DNA of 64,000 nt from Gonapodya prolifera JEL478 (lineage: Eukaryota > Monoblepharomycota > Monoblepharidomycetes > Monoblepharidales > Gonapodyaceae), in assembly GCA_001574975.1 (NCBI GenBank), contig KQ965748.1, positions 189,334-253,333 on the forward strand. Reading direction: 5' to 3'. Below, one piece after another: positions 12,997 to 23,527 of the stretch. A program made the position numbers and the translations under genes. The notes under the pieces were generated by a model, which was not told the origin of the DNA, did no database searches, and saw only the letters and a list, made by a program, of their open reading frames with translations. Within the stretch, counting starts at the first letter, position 1; the number at the start of each line of letters is the position of its first letter.

Positions 12997-14068
12997 TCAA
13001 TCATCTTCGTTATCGCTGTTCTCTTCCGGGAATCCTAAAATGCCCCTCCCGGCTCCCTTCTTCCTCCTGTTCGCCTCCATCTCCTCCTCCTCCTCGCTCT
13101 TGTACGACAGCTTGATGACGTTCTTCGCGGATAGTCGGCGCTCGAAAACGGGGGTTGTGAAATTGTCGGTGTTACCGAGCTCTTCGAAACCGATTACTCT
13201 GTTGCCGGGGTCCGAAGGGGAAGGAGCGCCGTGTAGAGTTGGAGAAGAGAGCACTGTAGTGCCATTCCTCATTGAAGATAGAAGGCAGGGAAGCTTACCG
13301 GTCCACCTCGACCCCGTCCACGAAGCAAGCAACGCACGGCAGCACCTGCACCTTGAGCCTCTCGACGAGGAACGGGGCGTTGCCGACATCCACCTTGACG
13401 AATCGCGTACGAAGGTGCTTTCGTGCCAGAATCTAGCCACGAAGGCGAGGTAAACGCAGGAACGCGGTGCGAGTCGACAACTGTTGGGCCAGCTCACTTC
13501 GAGATGCTTGTCCACGATTTGACACCGCCGGAACTCCTTATGTGCGAAATGCACGACACAGTACTTTGCCGTCGTTGTAGCTTTCAGAACGTCTCTGTCG
13601 CCTTGAAGAGTCTCGTAGGTTCCACGAGAGGATGCGTTGAGCGATTCCAAAAGCTCCTTTCTAGAGAACGAACGGCATGAGGAAGCGCCTTCTCTACACG
13701 ACACACGTAAGCACTCCTCACTGTCGCTGAAGTTCCTTCAATCGTCGCTCCCGCAGCACGGCAGATTCGTAGTCGTCCTCTGACAAAAGTCCGTGACCAT
13801 CCCAGCGGAGACAACGACGCCAACACCCAACAGACAGCAGAGCGGCAAGAAGAAGTCGTTTATCACTACAGGAGTCGAGACGGACCGTGATTCCGCCCCC
13901 AGGCCCCGAATCATACCTCGTTCGAGCTCCTTGAAAATGTCCTCTTCATCGTCGTATCTGTCTTCCCGCTCGGGCGTATCGGGTCTTTCCCTTGAAGAAG
14001 ATGTAGATAGTGTCTTGGTGCTCGAGAAGAACTAGCTCGGACGTTGCTTACGATGCAGTGGTTGCCAT
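12997..14068 (-). CDS. Thioredoxin-domain phosducin-like protein (TXNDC9/PLP1 type)
   Basis: Cytosolic co-chaperone of the CCT chaperonin acting in tubulin and actin folding. The start at 14066-14068 (MATTAS) splices over a very short intron to a Ser-rich, acidic segment with DDEEDIFKELER. The next exon gives DYESAVLRERRLKELQRQ. The core exon has CVVHFAHKEFRRCQIVDKHLE, equivalent to the thioredoxin strand and the non-CXXC redox-site region of TXNDC9. The last two exons show RFVKVDVGNAPFLVERL and VIGFEELGNTDNFTTPVFERRL, very close to animal TXNDC9. The tail is acidic (EENSDNEDD). The first-exon junction was chosen for frame and is uncertain. The 3' end lies about 180 bp from the GH26 start. 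Confidence 0.85.
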
Positions 14069-14383
14069 ATTTATCGGAATGTGCGCTGTTGAATGATTTG
14101 TACCCAATTGTAGGTGTCAAATATTGCCCTACTTCATTGGACACAAATTCAGCACTATTGCTGACATTTCGAGTTCGGTATTTTGATCCGAGCAACTTCT
14201 TCCACCAACAACAACCCACCCCCACCCCCCAAAAGTACATTTTTGTAGCTGATAATCAAAAGTCATTAGTGTAGGAGTCTTTGGCACGAAAGAAAAAAAT
14301 GTACTGAGGTTTATACAGCACACCCGACATTTGCCGGAACGTAAAAAACCTTGCTTACCAACCCCAAACCGAAACCGCCTCGC

Positions 14384-16781
14384 ATGGCCGCCACCGCGCT
14401 CGCCCGCGGAATCTCGGTGCGTCTTCTTGTCTCCCAAACTCAGCTGTGAGCAACTCTGTGTCACCCATCTTCACCACCCGTTTCGACCAGCTCGTCGAGT
14501 CAATCCGCCCCGTTTCGGCTCCAGGATCCCCCACCACGGTCGATCCCGCACGCAGCAGCCGCCGCGCGTCGTCTGTGTCTGAAGCCTCCTTGTTCGGCCT
14601 TATTGGGACGATCCACGACAACCCCGTGGACCTGCTCTCCTCGAAGACGTTTTGCGACTCGCTGCTTCGAACCACGTCGCAGTTTCTCTCGCTCGAGACC
14701 ACGCTGGACACGCCCCCGCCCACGCCGGGGGACAGGGACAGGCTTGGGGTTCACAGGCACCGTTCGGTCAAGTCGGGCCAGACGATTTCGAGGCAGATTG
14801 TGGTCGGTGTGACCAAGGAAGTGGGAAAGTCCGTACAGTCGTTGAATCACCTCAATGGGATTGCCAAGATGGCAATCGAGAGCGTGGAAAGTCGGAGCAA
14901 GAAGACGAATGATGATGACTTGCTTCAGGTACGTACGGGCTCTGTCGAACTCCAAGCATCGATTGCGACAGGCTTTGTTCATGTCGAAACTCTCTACAGG
15001 AATACCGCACCCTCAAAGAACACCTCCTACAAGTCCTGCTGACGTGCTACAAAGCCTACGGAGAGGCACTGGACACGGATTCACGGAACCCAAACCTCTC
15101 TTCGGAGCTACCCAGCTCCAATGTCGAGACCGTGCGAAACCAACCTATGGCCCCGGATGCCATTGTGCCGATTTCGGTACCAGAGTTCCTCACGTTCGTC
15201 GCGGGAACTTTGAGAGTGCCGAAGGAGTTTGCGAGGTGGCAGGTGGGGGATCCAGGTGTGTTATGGGGTTTGGAGTCGCAGTCGCGGTGGGGCAATGTTG
15301 CATGTTTACCTCTTCCGTCCCCACAGAACCCACCGACGCATCCTTCCACCACCTAGCCACACACACTCGCCACGTCACCTCCCTCACACACACGATCCTC
15401 CTCCTCACACTGCGCTCTCTGGAATCCGAACTCGACCTCGCCGACACCCCCACGCCCTCCGTCCTCGCTCTCCCCTCCCAGAAACCAACCCTAGCCGCCC
15501 TCGTCGCCGCGTGCGCCGCGAGCCTGGGTGACGCCACGAACCGGTGGTGCGACCAAGCCGCGAGGGAAAAAGCCGCGGACGTGCTTGCGGGAATCGTGCC
15601 CCATTTGGCGGGTGTGCACCTCGGCACTCCATCATCGTCCCCGAAAAAGAGCGGGGAGTCTGGAGGACACCACCACGGGCATAAAATCTCGGACGCGCAT
15701 CATGTGGTGGAGTATGCGCTGGGGGAGGTTCTGGATCTGGCGGTTAGACCCGTGTTTGGGAAGGGCAAAGGTGGAGCCCCGGCGGCGCGACAGGCGAGGG
15801 AGGAGGAGGATAGGGAGGAGTGGAGGACGGAGAGGCCAGAGACGGTGACCGTGCTTGAGTGGTGCGTGGGGCAGGTGAAGGTGGGTTGTCTGCCTCTTGA
15901 CACACTAGCTGAAAATGGCCATGCTCACGAATCCCTACAATATTCAGCAACCGTTCCTCCACCCCCACCTCTCCACAATCCTCCCTCCTCTTCTGACCCT
16001 CCTCGACGCCCCGAACCCTCCCATCAAACTCTCCGCCCTGCGCTCTCTCTCGCACGTCCTCCTCAACACCCCTGCCGCCACTCTCCGCGCTCACAACATC
16101 CCCGCCCTAGTCCTGGACGCCGCGCTGACGGCCTCGACGTACTATGACTACCCTGCGCTTGTGTCGGCCGCGATTGGGGCGGCCACGAGTGCTGTCGTGG
16201 CGGGGGAAGCCCAGTTCTCGGAACCTTACTATGATGGGTTGGAGCGCGTGATCAGGGATGGCGTGCTCAGAGGCCTCCATTTCGCCACGGGCGCCAAACC
16301 CGCGCAGGTTATTGCTGCGATCCTGGACCCGGCTCCACGGCTTCTGGAGCTCGCGAGCCCGTTCACGGTGCGTCACGCCAGTCCCCTTCTGGAAGGTTTG
16401 GAACGTGTCGTGCAGATCCACGCATCGGACGCCGCACTTATGGACGCCTTGTCGCGCACACTGCACGCCCTGTGCGCGTCGTGCGCCCCGCGGATCGCCG
16501 TGCATGCCGGCAGAGTACTCGCGCTGGCGTCTCGTGGGTGGATTGGGTTCAAGGCGGCGATGGAGAAACAGGCGAAGGGGACGCAGGATTCGCGAGCCAA
16601 GGATGCGATAGAGAGTGTGGGGAAGCAGTTGAGAGCGGCTGTGAGTGTGGTGAGGGAGAGCGTGGAGAAGGAGGCAAAGGTGGTTGGAGGGGAGGAGGGG
16701 CAGGGTATGAAGGCGATGCTGAGTGCGGATTTGAGGGCCGTGAAGCAGATGGGTGCCGGGGGGATTCTTGGTGAGGAGTAG
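14384..16781 (+). CDS. HEAT-like protein, probable TTI2 (TELO2-interacting protein 2)
   Basis: Large helical protein of about 640 residues in five exons. Exon boundaries are visible after DDDLLQ (about 14930), WQVGDPG and CVGQVK. The last exon (from about 15910) carries PFLHPHLSTILPPLLTLLD and PPIKLSALRSLSHVL, the most conserved stretch of TTI2 proteins, followed by LVLDAALTASTYYDYPALV. TTI2 works with TELO2 and TTI1 as a cochaperone for maturation of PIKK kinases (ATM, ATR, mTOR). The rest is Ala/Leu-rich with few diagnostic motifs, so other HEAT families remain possible. The start is unresolved: the ATG at about 14384 followed by a GTGCGT donor is plausible, but the phase into the next exon does not close cleanly. 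Confidence 0.5.
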
Positions 16782-17021
16782 GGAAATTGCTTCCGTTGCG
16801 AAGGAGATGTGCTGGCCGATTATCATTTTCCAGGGTGAGATGCACACGGCACAATAGTTGAGAAAATGTTTGGTTTGCAATCATTAGCTGACAGATAATC
16901 GATCTTCAATAACCCCTCCAAAATTGACACGGAATCGAGCACTACTAAAGTTCCCAAAGTAGTGTAAGGTGGGAACGGTTTTCATTGGCTTTTAGATTTT
17001 GAAATGAAACTCAAAGGGTCC

Positions 17022-17205
17022 ATGGACGTCAGCTCGCAACAGTGCAAATACGTCCGCGACAGAACTTGGAGCGAGCCCCACCCAAGCGATTCCGTCCTGG
17101 TCCAAATATTCAATGACAGACAGGGCCCCCGATTGAAGGCCTTCTAGCTGTCACGCTAGAAAGAACAGATACTACACTTGATCTCGGCCAATAGGCCCGA
17201 GAGGA
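17022..17205 (-). ncRNA. U2 spliceosomal snRNA
   Basis: On the minus strand the 5' stem-loop I (CTCGG-CC-TATT-GG-CCGAG) is followed by GATCAAGTGTAGTATCTGTT, identical to the universally conserved U2 segment. This includes the branch-point pairing GTAGTA (plus-strand tactac 17170-17175). Next come a perfect stem IIa (TTCTAGC/GCTAGAA), a stem IIb (GGCC/GGCC) and an Sm site AATATTTGG (about 17103-17110 plus). Two 3' stem-loops end in GGACGT/ACGTCC. Total length of about 184 nt matches typical U2 (187-190). The ends are estimated from stem positions. It lies alone between the TTI2-like gene and SRP14, and no clear TATA element is seen upstream. Confidence 0.9.
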
Positions 17206-17993
17206 TTGTGGTATCGCTGCCGCAGCAGTTCTGCCCTTGTGCGACTCAAGGCGCACTCGACTCCCGGGAATCAAAGAGCGGGTCAAGAGTGCACGAGGGC
17301 TGTCCCCATCTGACTACTGACGTCACGTCCATCGTCAATCTGCTTCTTCACCCGGCGTCAATGTCGTTCCTCCACGTTTGCGCTTGACAGGGACCCGTCC
17401 AACGCTCGCCAACATAGTATGATGAGCTTGAGCCTTGAAGCGACTGCCAAAACTCAGATGTGATACCTGGGGCGGCGTGGATCGAAGGCCTGCACGGACG
17501 ACGGGTTCGCTTTTGCGTCTCCCGACTTGCGGGACACGTTCTAAGACTGAGCCGGTACGATTATATTCCAACACGTCAAGACGCCCCTCCCCGCAAAATG
17601 CAACGCGAGGCAAACACTTGGACGGTGGTCAAGGGACTACAAAATCCTCATAGCAGAGGTTGACTGGGTGGTGGCATGATACCGCAACAGATGCCGTAAA
17701 TTAAATAATTGAGCGTGTCTCTAATGTGCGGAGCGGGAGGGTGGTGGTTGTAGGAGCAGCTCGAATATATATCTAGTGTTCGTAACCTCTTTGCCCGAAT
17801 TCCAACCACCACAACCCCCAAAAAAGTGCAAACACATTTGTCGCGGGTATCTTTAATTGCGTACATTGTACAGCGCACTTCAGACTACACTTTGCCTTTC
17901 GTCAGCCCCCCACCCCCCAACCCCCACCCCACTTGAACGACCCGCCTTCCATCCACACATCCAAATCACCCCGCCGCAGGCTTGCCCCCACTC
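17206..17993. other. Intergenic stretch between U2 snRNA and SRP14
   Basis: Nothing with coding or RNA-gene character that I can support. The last 150 bp before the SRP14 stop are strongly C-rich on the plus strand and probably form its 3' UTR. Confidence 0.4.
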
Positions 17994-18935
17994 TCACTCC
18001 CGCTTGCCGCCCCTATCCCCTTCCCCTCCCGCACCAGTTTTCTGCTTCTTGGCCCCACGAGCCTGAGCATGAGCCTGACCGGCGGCGGCGGACTTCTTGT
18101 CCTTGTCCTTCCTTTTGAGGGAGTCCTGCAGTGGTGGTGGAGGTGGGGTGTTAGTGGTCTTGTGGCATGGGTGATGCTACATAGCGCTTGACCCGCCACG
18201 GCCCACGACTTTGCCCAACGCAACTCACCATACTCGACCTCACAACCATCCCATACCTTTCCTGAAACCTCTCGAACCCTTCGGCTTTCACCACGGTGCT
18301 CAACTTCTTCTTGCCGCATTTGGCGCGCATGATGCAGGGGTACTCGGCGGTAGGGTCGTCCGCAGACGCGTCCTCACCGCCCGACAGCGCGGCTGCGGGG
18401 TCAGCGTCGTTCTCGGATTCGGATTCGGAGTCGGAGTCGGAGGAAGCGGCGGCTGTCGCGGGTAATTTGCGTTTTTTGGAGGCAGAGGCGGGGGAGGTAG
18501 TCGGTGCTGGTTTGGAGGAAGGTGGAGATGAGGAAGTGGAAGTACGCGTTTCCAGGGCGCTGGGTTCGGCAGACGCGTCCGGATTGGGTTGTGCGGGTTT
18601 GGGTTTGCGGCGGTGGGATACTGGTGTGCGTTTTGGGTGAAGATGTGGCGATCACAAAGTGTGGTTTGTCAATTCGAAGGGACTCACATCGTTTCATCGT
18701 AATGAACACGGTGCCCCTTTCCCTTGTCTGCTCGAAAAGTCCCGCCAGACGGGTGAGGAACTGTGTGGTGGAAGCGTGGGAGGAGTGGGGATTCGGGGGT
18801 GTTGTCGCGGTCGTGGGCAGAAAGAAGTGTGAGCGAGTAGTGAGCGAAGAAGACCCGATTCGTGCGCAGGAGGAGAGAGAAACGCGTGTGGTTGCCGCGA
18901 GCGACACGCACCGCATCGTTGTCCAGGTGCACCAT
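17994..18935 (-). CDS. SRP14: Signal recognition particle subunit SRP14
   Basis: Alu-domain protein of the SRP, needed with SRP9 (or SRP21) for elongation arrest during targeting to the ER. Exon 1 (18912-18935) encodes MVHLDNDA, exon 2 FLTRLAGLFEQTRERGTVFI, exon 3 EYPCIMRAKCGKKKLSTVV and GFERFQERYGMVVRSSM, and exon 4 DSLKRKDKDKKSA followed by a basic Ala/Gly/Gln tail. These segments match the alpha1, beta1, beta2-3 and alpha2 elements of SRP14, with the usual basic C-terminus. Unusually, exon 3 starts with about 85 residues of Pro/Ser/Thr then Ser-Asp-Ser-Glu repeats inserted between the first strand and YPCIMRA. Other SRP14 proteins have only a short loop there. Confidence 0.9.
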
Positions 18936-19063
18936 CCCTCTGCTTCCTGTTTCCTGTTCTCCACCCCACCCGAGGTCGATTCGGGTTTGCTGCGGACGTG
19001 CACGGTGCACGGTGCACGGGCTGTCGACAAATTAATCGCACACCCGCAGTCAAGGTTAAGGAA

Positions 19064-19676
19064 ATGAAGCTTGTGAGGTGCGTGCACGGTGGGGGAGAGA
19101 CGCGGCGAGGGGAGAGAGGAGGGAGAGGAAAGAGGGAGAGGGGGACGATGGTGGTGCTGGAGGGCCAGGAAGGGAAACAGACGGGCGCAGGGGGGGCCGA
19201 GGGCGTGGAATCACATGGCGGGTTTCGCGAGGACGGGCGGAGCGGGAGGAATGCGGTGGTGGAATGGGAAGGAAGGTGTGGAGGGGGTGATAAAAATGGG
19301 GGCAAATGCGATACTGCGGATGGATTCCTTCCATGGAAGCCACTACACGGCAATTGTATTCACTCTTAATGGGTGGAGCGCGAAGATGTGCGGTGGCGGA
19401 GTGGGGAAGTACGGTGTGGAGGGGCCATAAAAATGGGGTAAATGCGAACTGCGGATCGATTCCCTCGACGGCCATGGAAGCCAGCAATCGGACTCGGGCT
19501 CTTCGTGTCCCAATCACCGTCTCGTGTCTCTAAAACATCCCGTTTTCCCCCTTCTCCCTTCCTCTCCATCCCCAACCTCGCCCCTCGCCCTCGCCCCACT
19601 CCCTTTGCCCCCCAACCCCTGCCTTTCCCACGCTCGTGCTCTGACCCATCGTCGTCGCTGAACCGCCTTCTGCGGC

Positions 19677-19751
<75 letters not shown>

Positions 19752-20688
19752 ACCACCACCACCCAGATTTCTCCAAAAGTGCCACAACGAAACCGTCACC
19801 ATCGAGCTCAAGAACGGCACCGTTGTCGCCGGCACGATCACGGGCGTCGATCTCGCCATGAACACCCACCTGCGTGCTGTCAAGATGACCGTGAAAGGGC
19901 GGGAGCCACAGCAACTGGACACGCTCAGTGTTAGGGGTGCCTCTCTGCGATACGTGATCTTGCCAGAGAGTTTGCCGTTGGATACCTTGTTGATTGATGA
20001 TACGCCGAAATTGAAGGCCAAGAAGAGGGAGGGTGAGTCGGGAGAGAGGGGGGAGGTGGAGGGGCGAGCGCAGCGAGCACCGAGGCCTAAGCACGAAGTG
20101 CTGACCGAGGCGTCCGCCGGATGCGAGTGATCTGCGGGAAGCGCGAGTGTCCCACACGGAGCGACAGCGAGGCCTAAGCACGAAGTGCTGACCGCCGGAC
20201 GCGAATGATCCGCGAAGCGGAATATACTCTCGCTCCACGAGTGTTGGACCGAGGGGACCGAGGAGTCTGCCGGAGGCGAATTATCAACCAAGACGGAACG
20301 AATGAGGCGCGAGTGATGTGGAGTCGAGCCGGTCTGACCGGAGCGAGAGGTCGAGTGTAATGGAGTCGAGGTGGTCCGACCGGAGCGAGAAGCGCGAGCG
20401 GAGGGAGGTGGGAACCGAGTGAAACGGGAGGGAATTGACGGTGCGAGAGGCACCATCCGCGAAACAAGATGGAATGCCCGGAGCGAAGTACAAAGGAGTC
20501 GAGTAGAGTTTTATTTTCAAAGGGCGCGGAAACCCTTGCTTCAAAAACTTTCGAAATGTCTAACCAACACCCCGCTCTCTTCCCCACCCACAGAATCCGA
20601 GCGAGGCGGTCGCGGCCGTGGCCGTGGACGTGGGCGCGGCGGCGGTGGACGTGGTGGACGCGGTGGGCGGGGAAGGGGTAGGGGTTAA
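19064..20688 (+). CDS. SMD1: Small nuclear ribonucleoprotein SmD1
   Basis: Core Sm-ring protein of the U1, U2, U4 and U5 snRNPs. Exon 1 is 14 nt (19064-19077, MKLVR), exon 2 spans 19767-20032 and exon 3 spans 20594-20688. Exon 2 begins [18 protein letters not shown] (Sm1 motif) and continues with [40 protein letters not shown] (Sm2 motif) and [11 protein letters not shown]. Exon 3 encodes the Arg-Gly repeat tail (about 28 residues) that is symmetrically dimethylated and binds SMN-type assembly factors in other species. The product is close to 120 residues, the family norm. Introns are unusually long for this window (689 and 561 nt) and rich in repeats. Intron 1 ends in a long poly-C tract just before the CAG acceptor. 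Confidence 0.93.
19251..19490 (+). repeat. Imperfect ~140-bp direct duplication inside SmD1 intron 1
   Basis: The segment starting gcggtggtggaatggga at 19251 recurs from about 19391 (gcggtggcggagtgggga). The copies share g(a/c)ataaaaatggggg, aaatgcga, ctgcggat and the final ccatggaagcc. Identity is roughly 75-80% by eye with small indels. It lies wholly in the intron. Confidence 0.6.
19678..19751 (+). repeat. 74-nt poly-C tract (one T) at the SmD1 intron 1 acceptor
   Basis: Seventy-four consecutive pyrimidines, all C except one T at 19716, end 15 nt before the splice acceptor (19764-19766 CAG), with a cacca run between. The tract occupies the polypyrimidine-tract position of the intron. Its length may be inexact in the assembly. 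Confidence 0.85.
20080..20420 (+). repeat. Minisatellite-like repeats in SmD1 intron 2
   Basis: gaggcctaagcacgaagtgctgacc occurs near 20082 and again near 20170. It includes the hairpin agcac-gaa-gtgct. A second unit of about 42 bp containing ggagtcgag and gaccggagcgag occurs near 20311 and 20353. The whole block is a patchwork of short gcgag/ccgga repeats. Confidence 0.5.
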
Positions 20689-20947
20689 GATAAGAGTGGA
20701 GAGAGAAGGAAAAGAATGGCGTAGAGGGGAGGTGGGGAGGTGTCGATGTGTATTGTGTGTTGTAGGATGAAATGGGTGGGGGTGAATGTACCATACCTTG
20801 CACTTTGTCCCTTCCCGTTGAGTGGTGATGTCATGGCGGTTGAATGAGGTTTAGAGTTTCAGAAGGGGTTTGACTTGCGCGGCGCTAATCTGCCGCGGAA
20901 CATTTGAAATCGGTCACCCCACCCCACCCAAACCCAACCGCCGACCC

Positions 20948-22343
20948 ATGATGCCCAAATACACACTCACATACACCCACCCTGTCCATTACTGGCTGTA
21001 AGCACCCCTTTCCCTTCCCCTTCCCTCACCAGCCTCTAATCCCGACAACAGAACAATCCTCTCCACGGGCCTCATCGTCCTCTCAGGCCTCGCACTCTCA
21101 ATCCTCGGCACGTACCTCGCGTTCTGGTCCGGCGGGGGACCGTTCGTGACGAAGGAAGGGCCCATCAGTGAGTTTTGGGGGACGACTCAGCGTGTGCAGT
21201 GCGTGGTTGTGACGTCAACCCAAACCCAAACCCAAACGTGATACGGAAGCGCTCATGATCATGGGCGGTGTGCTGGCGCTCGTGGGGCTTATGGGCGTGT
21301 TTGCGACGGGTGGGGAGAGTCGGAAGGGACTTGCGATCGTGAGTTGTTGCGTACTTGTCGAGGTGGGCGGGATAATTCAACTAATGGTTGATGGTTATGT
21401 CGGCGGCGACTGCGAATAGGTGGCACAAATCCTCCTCCTTTTTTTCGCGATTCAGATCGTCACGGGCAGTTTGACATTGTCGAGCAAGAGCGCCGTACGT
21501 CCAGTCACCGCTACCCAAGTCTCACCACCACACGGACTCACACTGACGTACAGGTCGAATCAACACTCGAAGCCTCGTGGGATTTCGCGTACAAGCATAG
21601 TCCGAGAGTGATCAGGGACGTGCAGGATGAGGTGGGTGGGGAGGGCCGGGTGGGAGGAAACAGAGTGAGCCACAGAAGTAACGATTGAATTGTGTTGGGT
21701 AGTATCTCTGCTGTGGGTTCAAGAATGTCACAGGTACGTCGTCGGAATTGGGAAAACCTGTTGCCATCGTCATACCAAAAACACCGCTGCCTTCTGATAC
21801 AGACCGCTCGTACCCCAAGACATCTCCCGACGCGTGCGCTCTGGACCCTGTAAGCGCCCCACATTCTCTCTTCTCTGTAATCCGTCATACTCACTTCCTA
21901 CCCGTCGCGACACCTCGCGTCGTTCAGACCAATGGATACACCCAATCCTGCTACGCCTTCATCCGCAAAGACGTCATGGCCAGCCGCGGGATTGTGGGGT
22001 GGACCGTGCTGGGATTTGCCGGGCTTGAGGTGTGTGATTGCCATACATTTGACACTTGTCGATTATCGTTGACGCGTCTGCCCTCCGCAACTCGCCTCAT
22101 TCACAGGCGCTCACCGTCGGATTCTTGGTTAGCCTTGCATTCCGCATCCCGACGGACGAAGAACGCAAGTCTGATCTCCTGGAGGAGCATAGAAGGCTAC
22201 TGGGGGAAGTTCGTGGGGAGGGCGGAAGTGCTGTTGGAGGAACGGCGAGCGACTCAGGGTACGGCGGCGCTGGAGGGCACGGTGCGACAGGAGGCGAGGC
22301 GGAGAGGGGGAAAGGAAGGGGACCGTGGTCGACGGTGCAGTGA
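20948..22343 (+). CDS. Tetraspanin-like four-helix membrane protein (copy 1)
   Basis: Plasma-membrane or endosomal scaffold protein of the tetraspanin type. A start at 20948 (MMPKYTLTYTHPVHYWL) is followed by about eight short exons. TM1 is TGLIVLSGLALSILGTYLAF, TM2 is ALMIMGGVLALVGLMGVF, TM3 is QILLLFFAIQIVTGSLTL. The large loop has YLCCGFKN, the CCG signature, and further cysteines (DACAL, QSCYAF). TM4 is GWTVLGFAGLEALTVGFLVSLAF. The cytosolic tail is Gly/Glu-rich and ends WSTVQ, a possible PDZ-like end. A second tetraspanin lies 9 kb downstream (31.6 kb) and belongs to a different subgroup by sequence. Confidence 0.75.
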
Positions 22344-22449
22344 AGGAGGAATTAGAAAGGCGACGTGAGGAATGGGGGAGTGAGAAGTTGATGCAGTGGG
22401 ATGCCATTGGGCGGTGTAGAAAACGACGAGTTTGAAGAGTGCGGGGTTT

Positions 22450-23490
22450 CTTTCAATTTCAATTTTCAAAACATGCCGAGTATTCACGCAAAAGCAATTA
22501 AAATGGTGACAAATTCCAAAAGTCCGGTCACAGTAACTGGCTCTGCTCCACAGTTGCTGGCCATCGTACTCCACCACATCCTGATCTCCTCTAGGCCTCA
22601 CAATCAGCACATCACTCCTCATTTCGCGGATTGCTTCCGCAGCACTGTCAGGAAAGAGTTCTCCTCCGACATAGTATTTGACGTCATAGTGTGCTCGCTC
22701 TTGCCAGAACCGGGCGGACCACACTCCAGGACCGGTCTTCAAGTCTTCTGACTGAACCATCCCGGTCCGGAGCTCCTCTAGCATTTCTTCAAACATCACC
22801 AACTCCGCCACTATGGGAGTGATTTTCTCGAGAGTTACGGAGTGTATAGTCTTGATAACAGCAAGCAATGACTGCTCCTTGATGTCTTCGTCAATGTGGA
22901 TCACAAACCCATTAAAGTCCGTTGCTTCCCGTCCTTGAGCGGACTTTAAAGGTGGACTCAAAGCCCGACCCGGGGACTTTATCGAACAACAATGTATCAG
23001 CGCAGGGAAAGGCAGTCTCAATGTGCTTGCAAACTGTATCCGTCACGTCCTGCATGACGTTGCTTTCAGTGTTGTCAAGAATTGTCAAGAAAAAGTCTTC
23101 TGTCCAGCAATTGTCCCTTTCGAGTTTGACGACGAGCTGAAGACCAACCAAAAGCCTCCGTCATGGCCGCTGTTGAACTTCCTATCTAAATGAGGTTCAG
23201 CTTACTTTGCGAAGTATTTTGTTTGTCTGCATGAGGGCAGCGGGAAGAGAACTGACATTGGGCTTTGCTTTCTTCGATCGGGCGTTCGATCTCAGGATCA
23301 GCGCAACGGAAGGACGCCTTTGCAATGCGGAAGCTCAAATGCGGGAACACAACAGCATGTGGTCGTTTGTAGAATGGAGACCAAAGGGAGTCGCGGGCCA
23401 GGAGTCCCACAATCGCCCAACTTTGGTCACTTCCACGTCGACATTTGAGGCTCACTCTTCTTCCATTTATATTTTGCAATAAAAGACATT
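22450..23490 (-). CDS. Unrecognised multi-exon protein
   Basis: A chain of coding-like exons on the minus strand. The upstream exon includes ALMQTNKILRK. A middle exon has LQLVVKLERDNCWTEDFFLT and ADTLLFDKVPGSGFESTFK. A long exon (about 22905-22500) has GFVIHIDEDIKEQSLLAVI, LEKITPIVAELVMFEEMLEE and VWSARFWQERAHYDVKYYVG. It looks soluble, alpha/beta, with no signal peptide or membrane segment. I do not recognise the family. Both ends are approximate: the 3' end converges on the tetraspanin gene and the 5' exons near 23.3-23.5 kb do not join cleanly. Confidence 0.4.
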
Positions 23491-23527
23491 TATTCACACC
23501 AAACCACACAATAAAACATTGAAATCG

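Noticed and set aside
19530-20456. Long frames of glycine or proline through the poly-C tract
   Set aside because: They arise from the homopolymer and intron repeats of SmD1, not from a gene.
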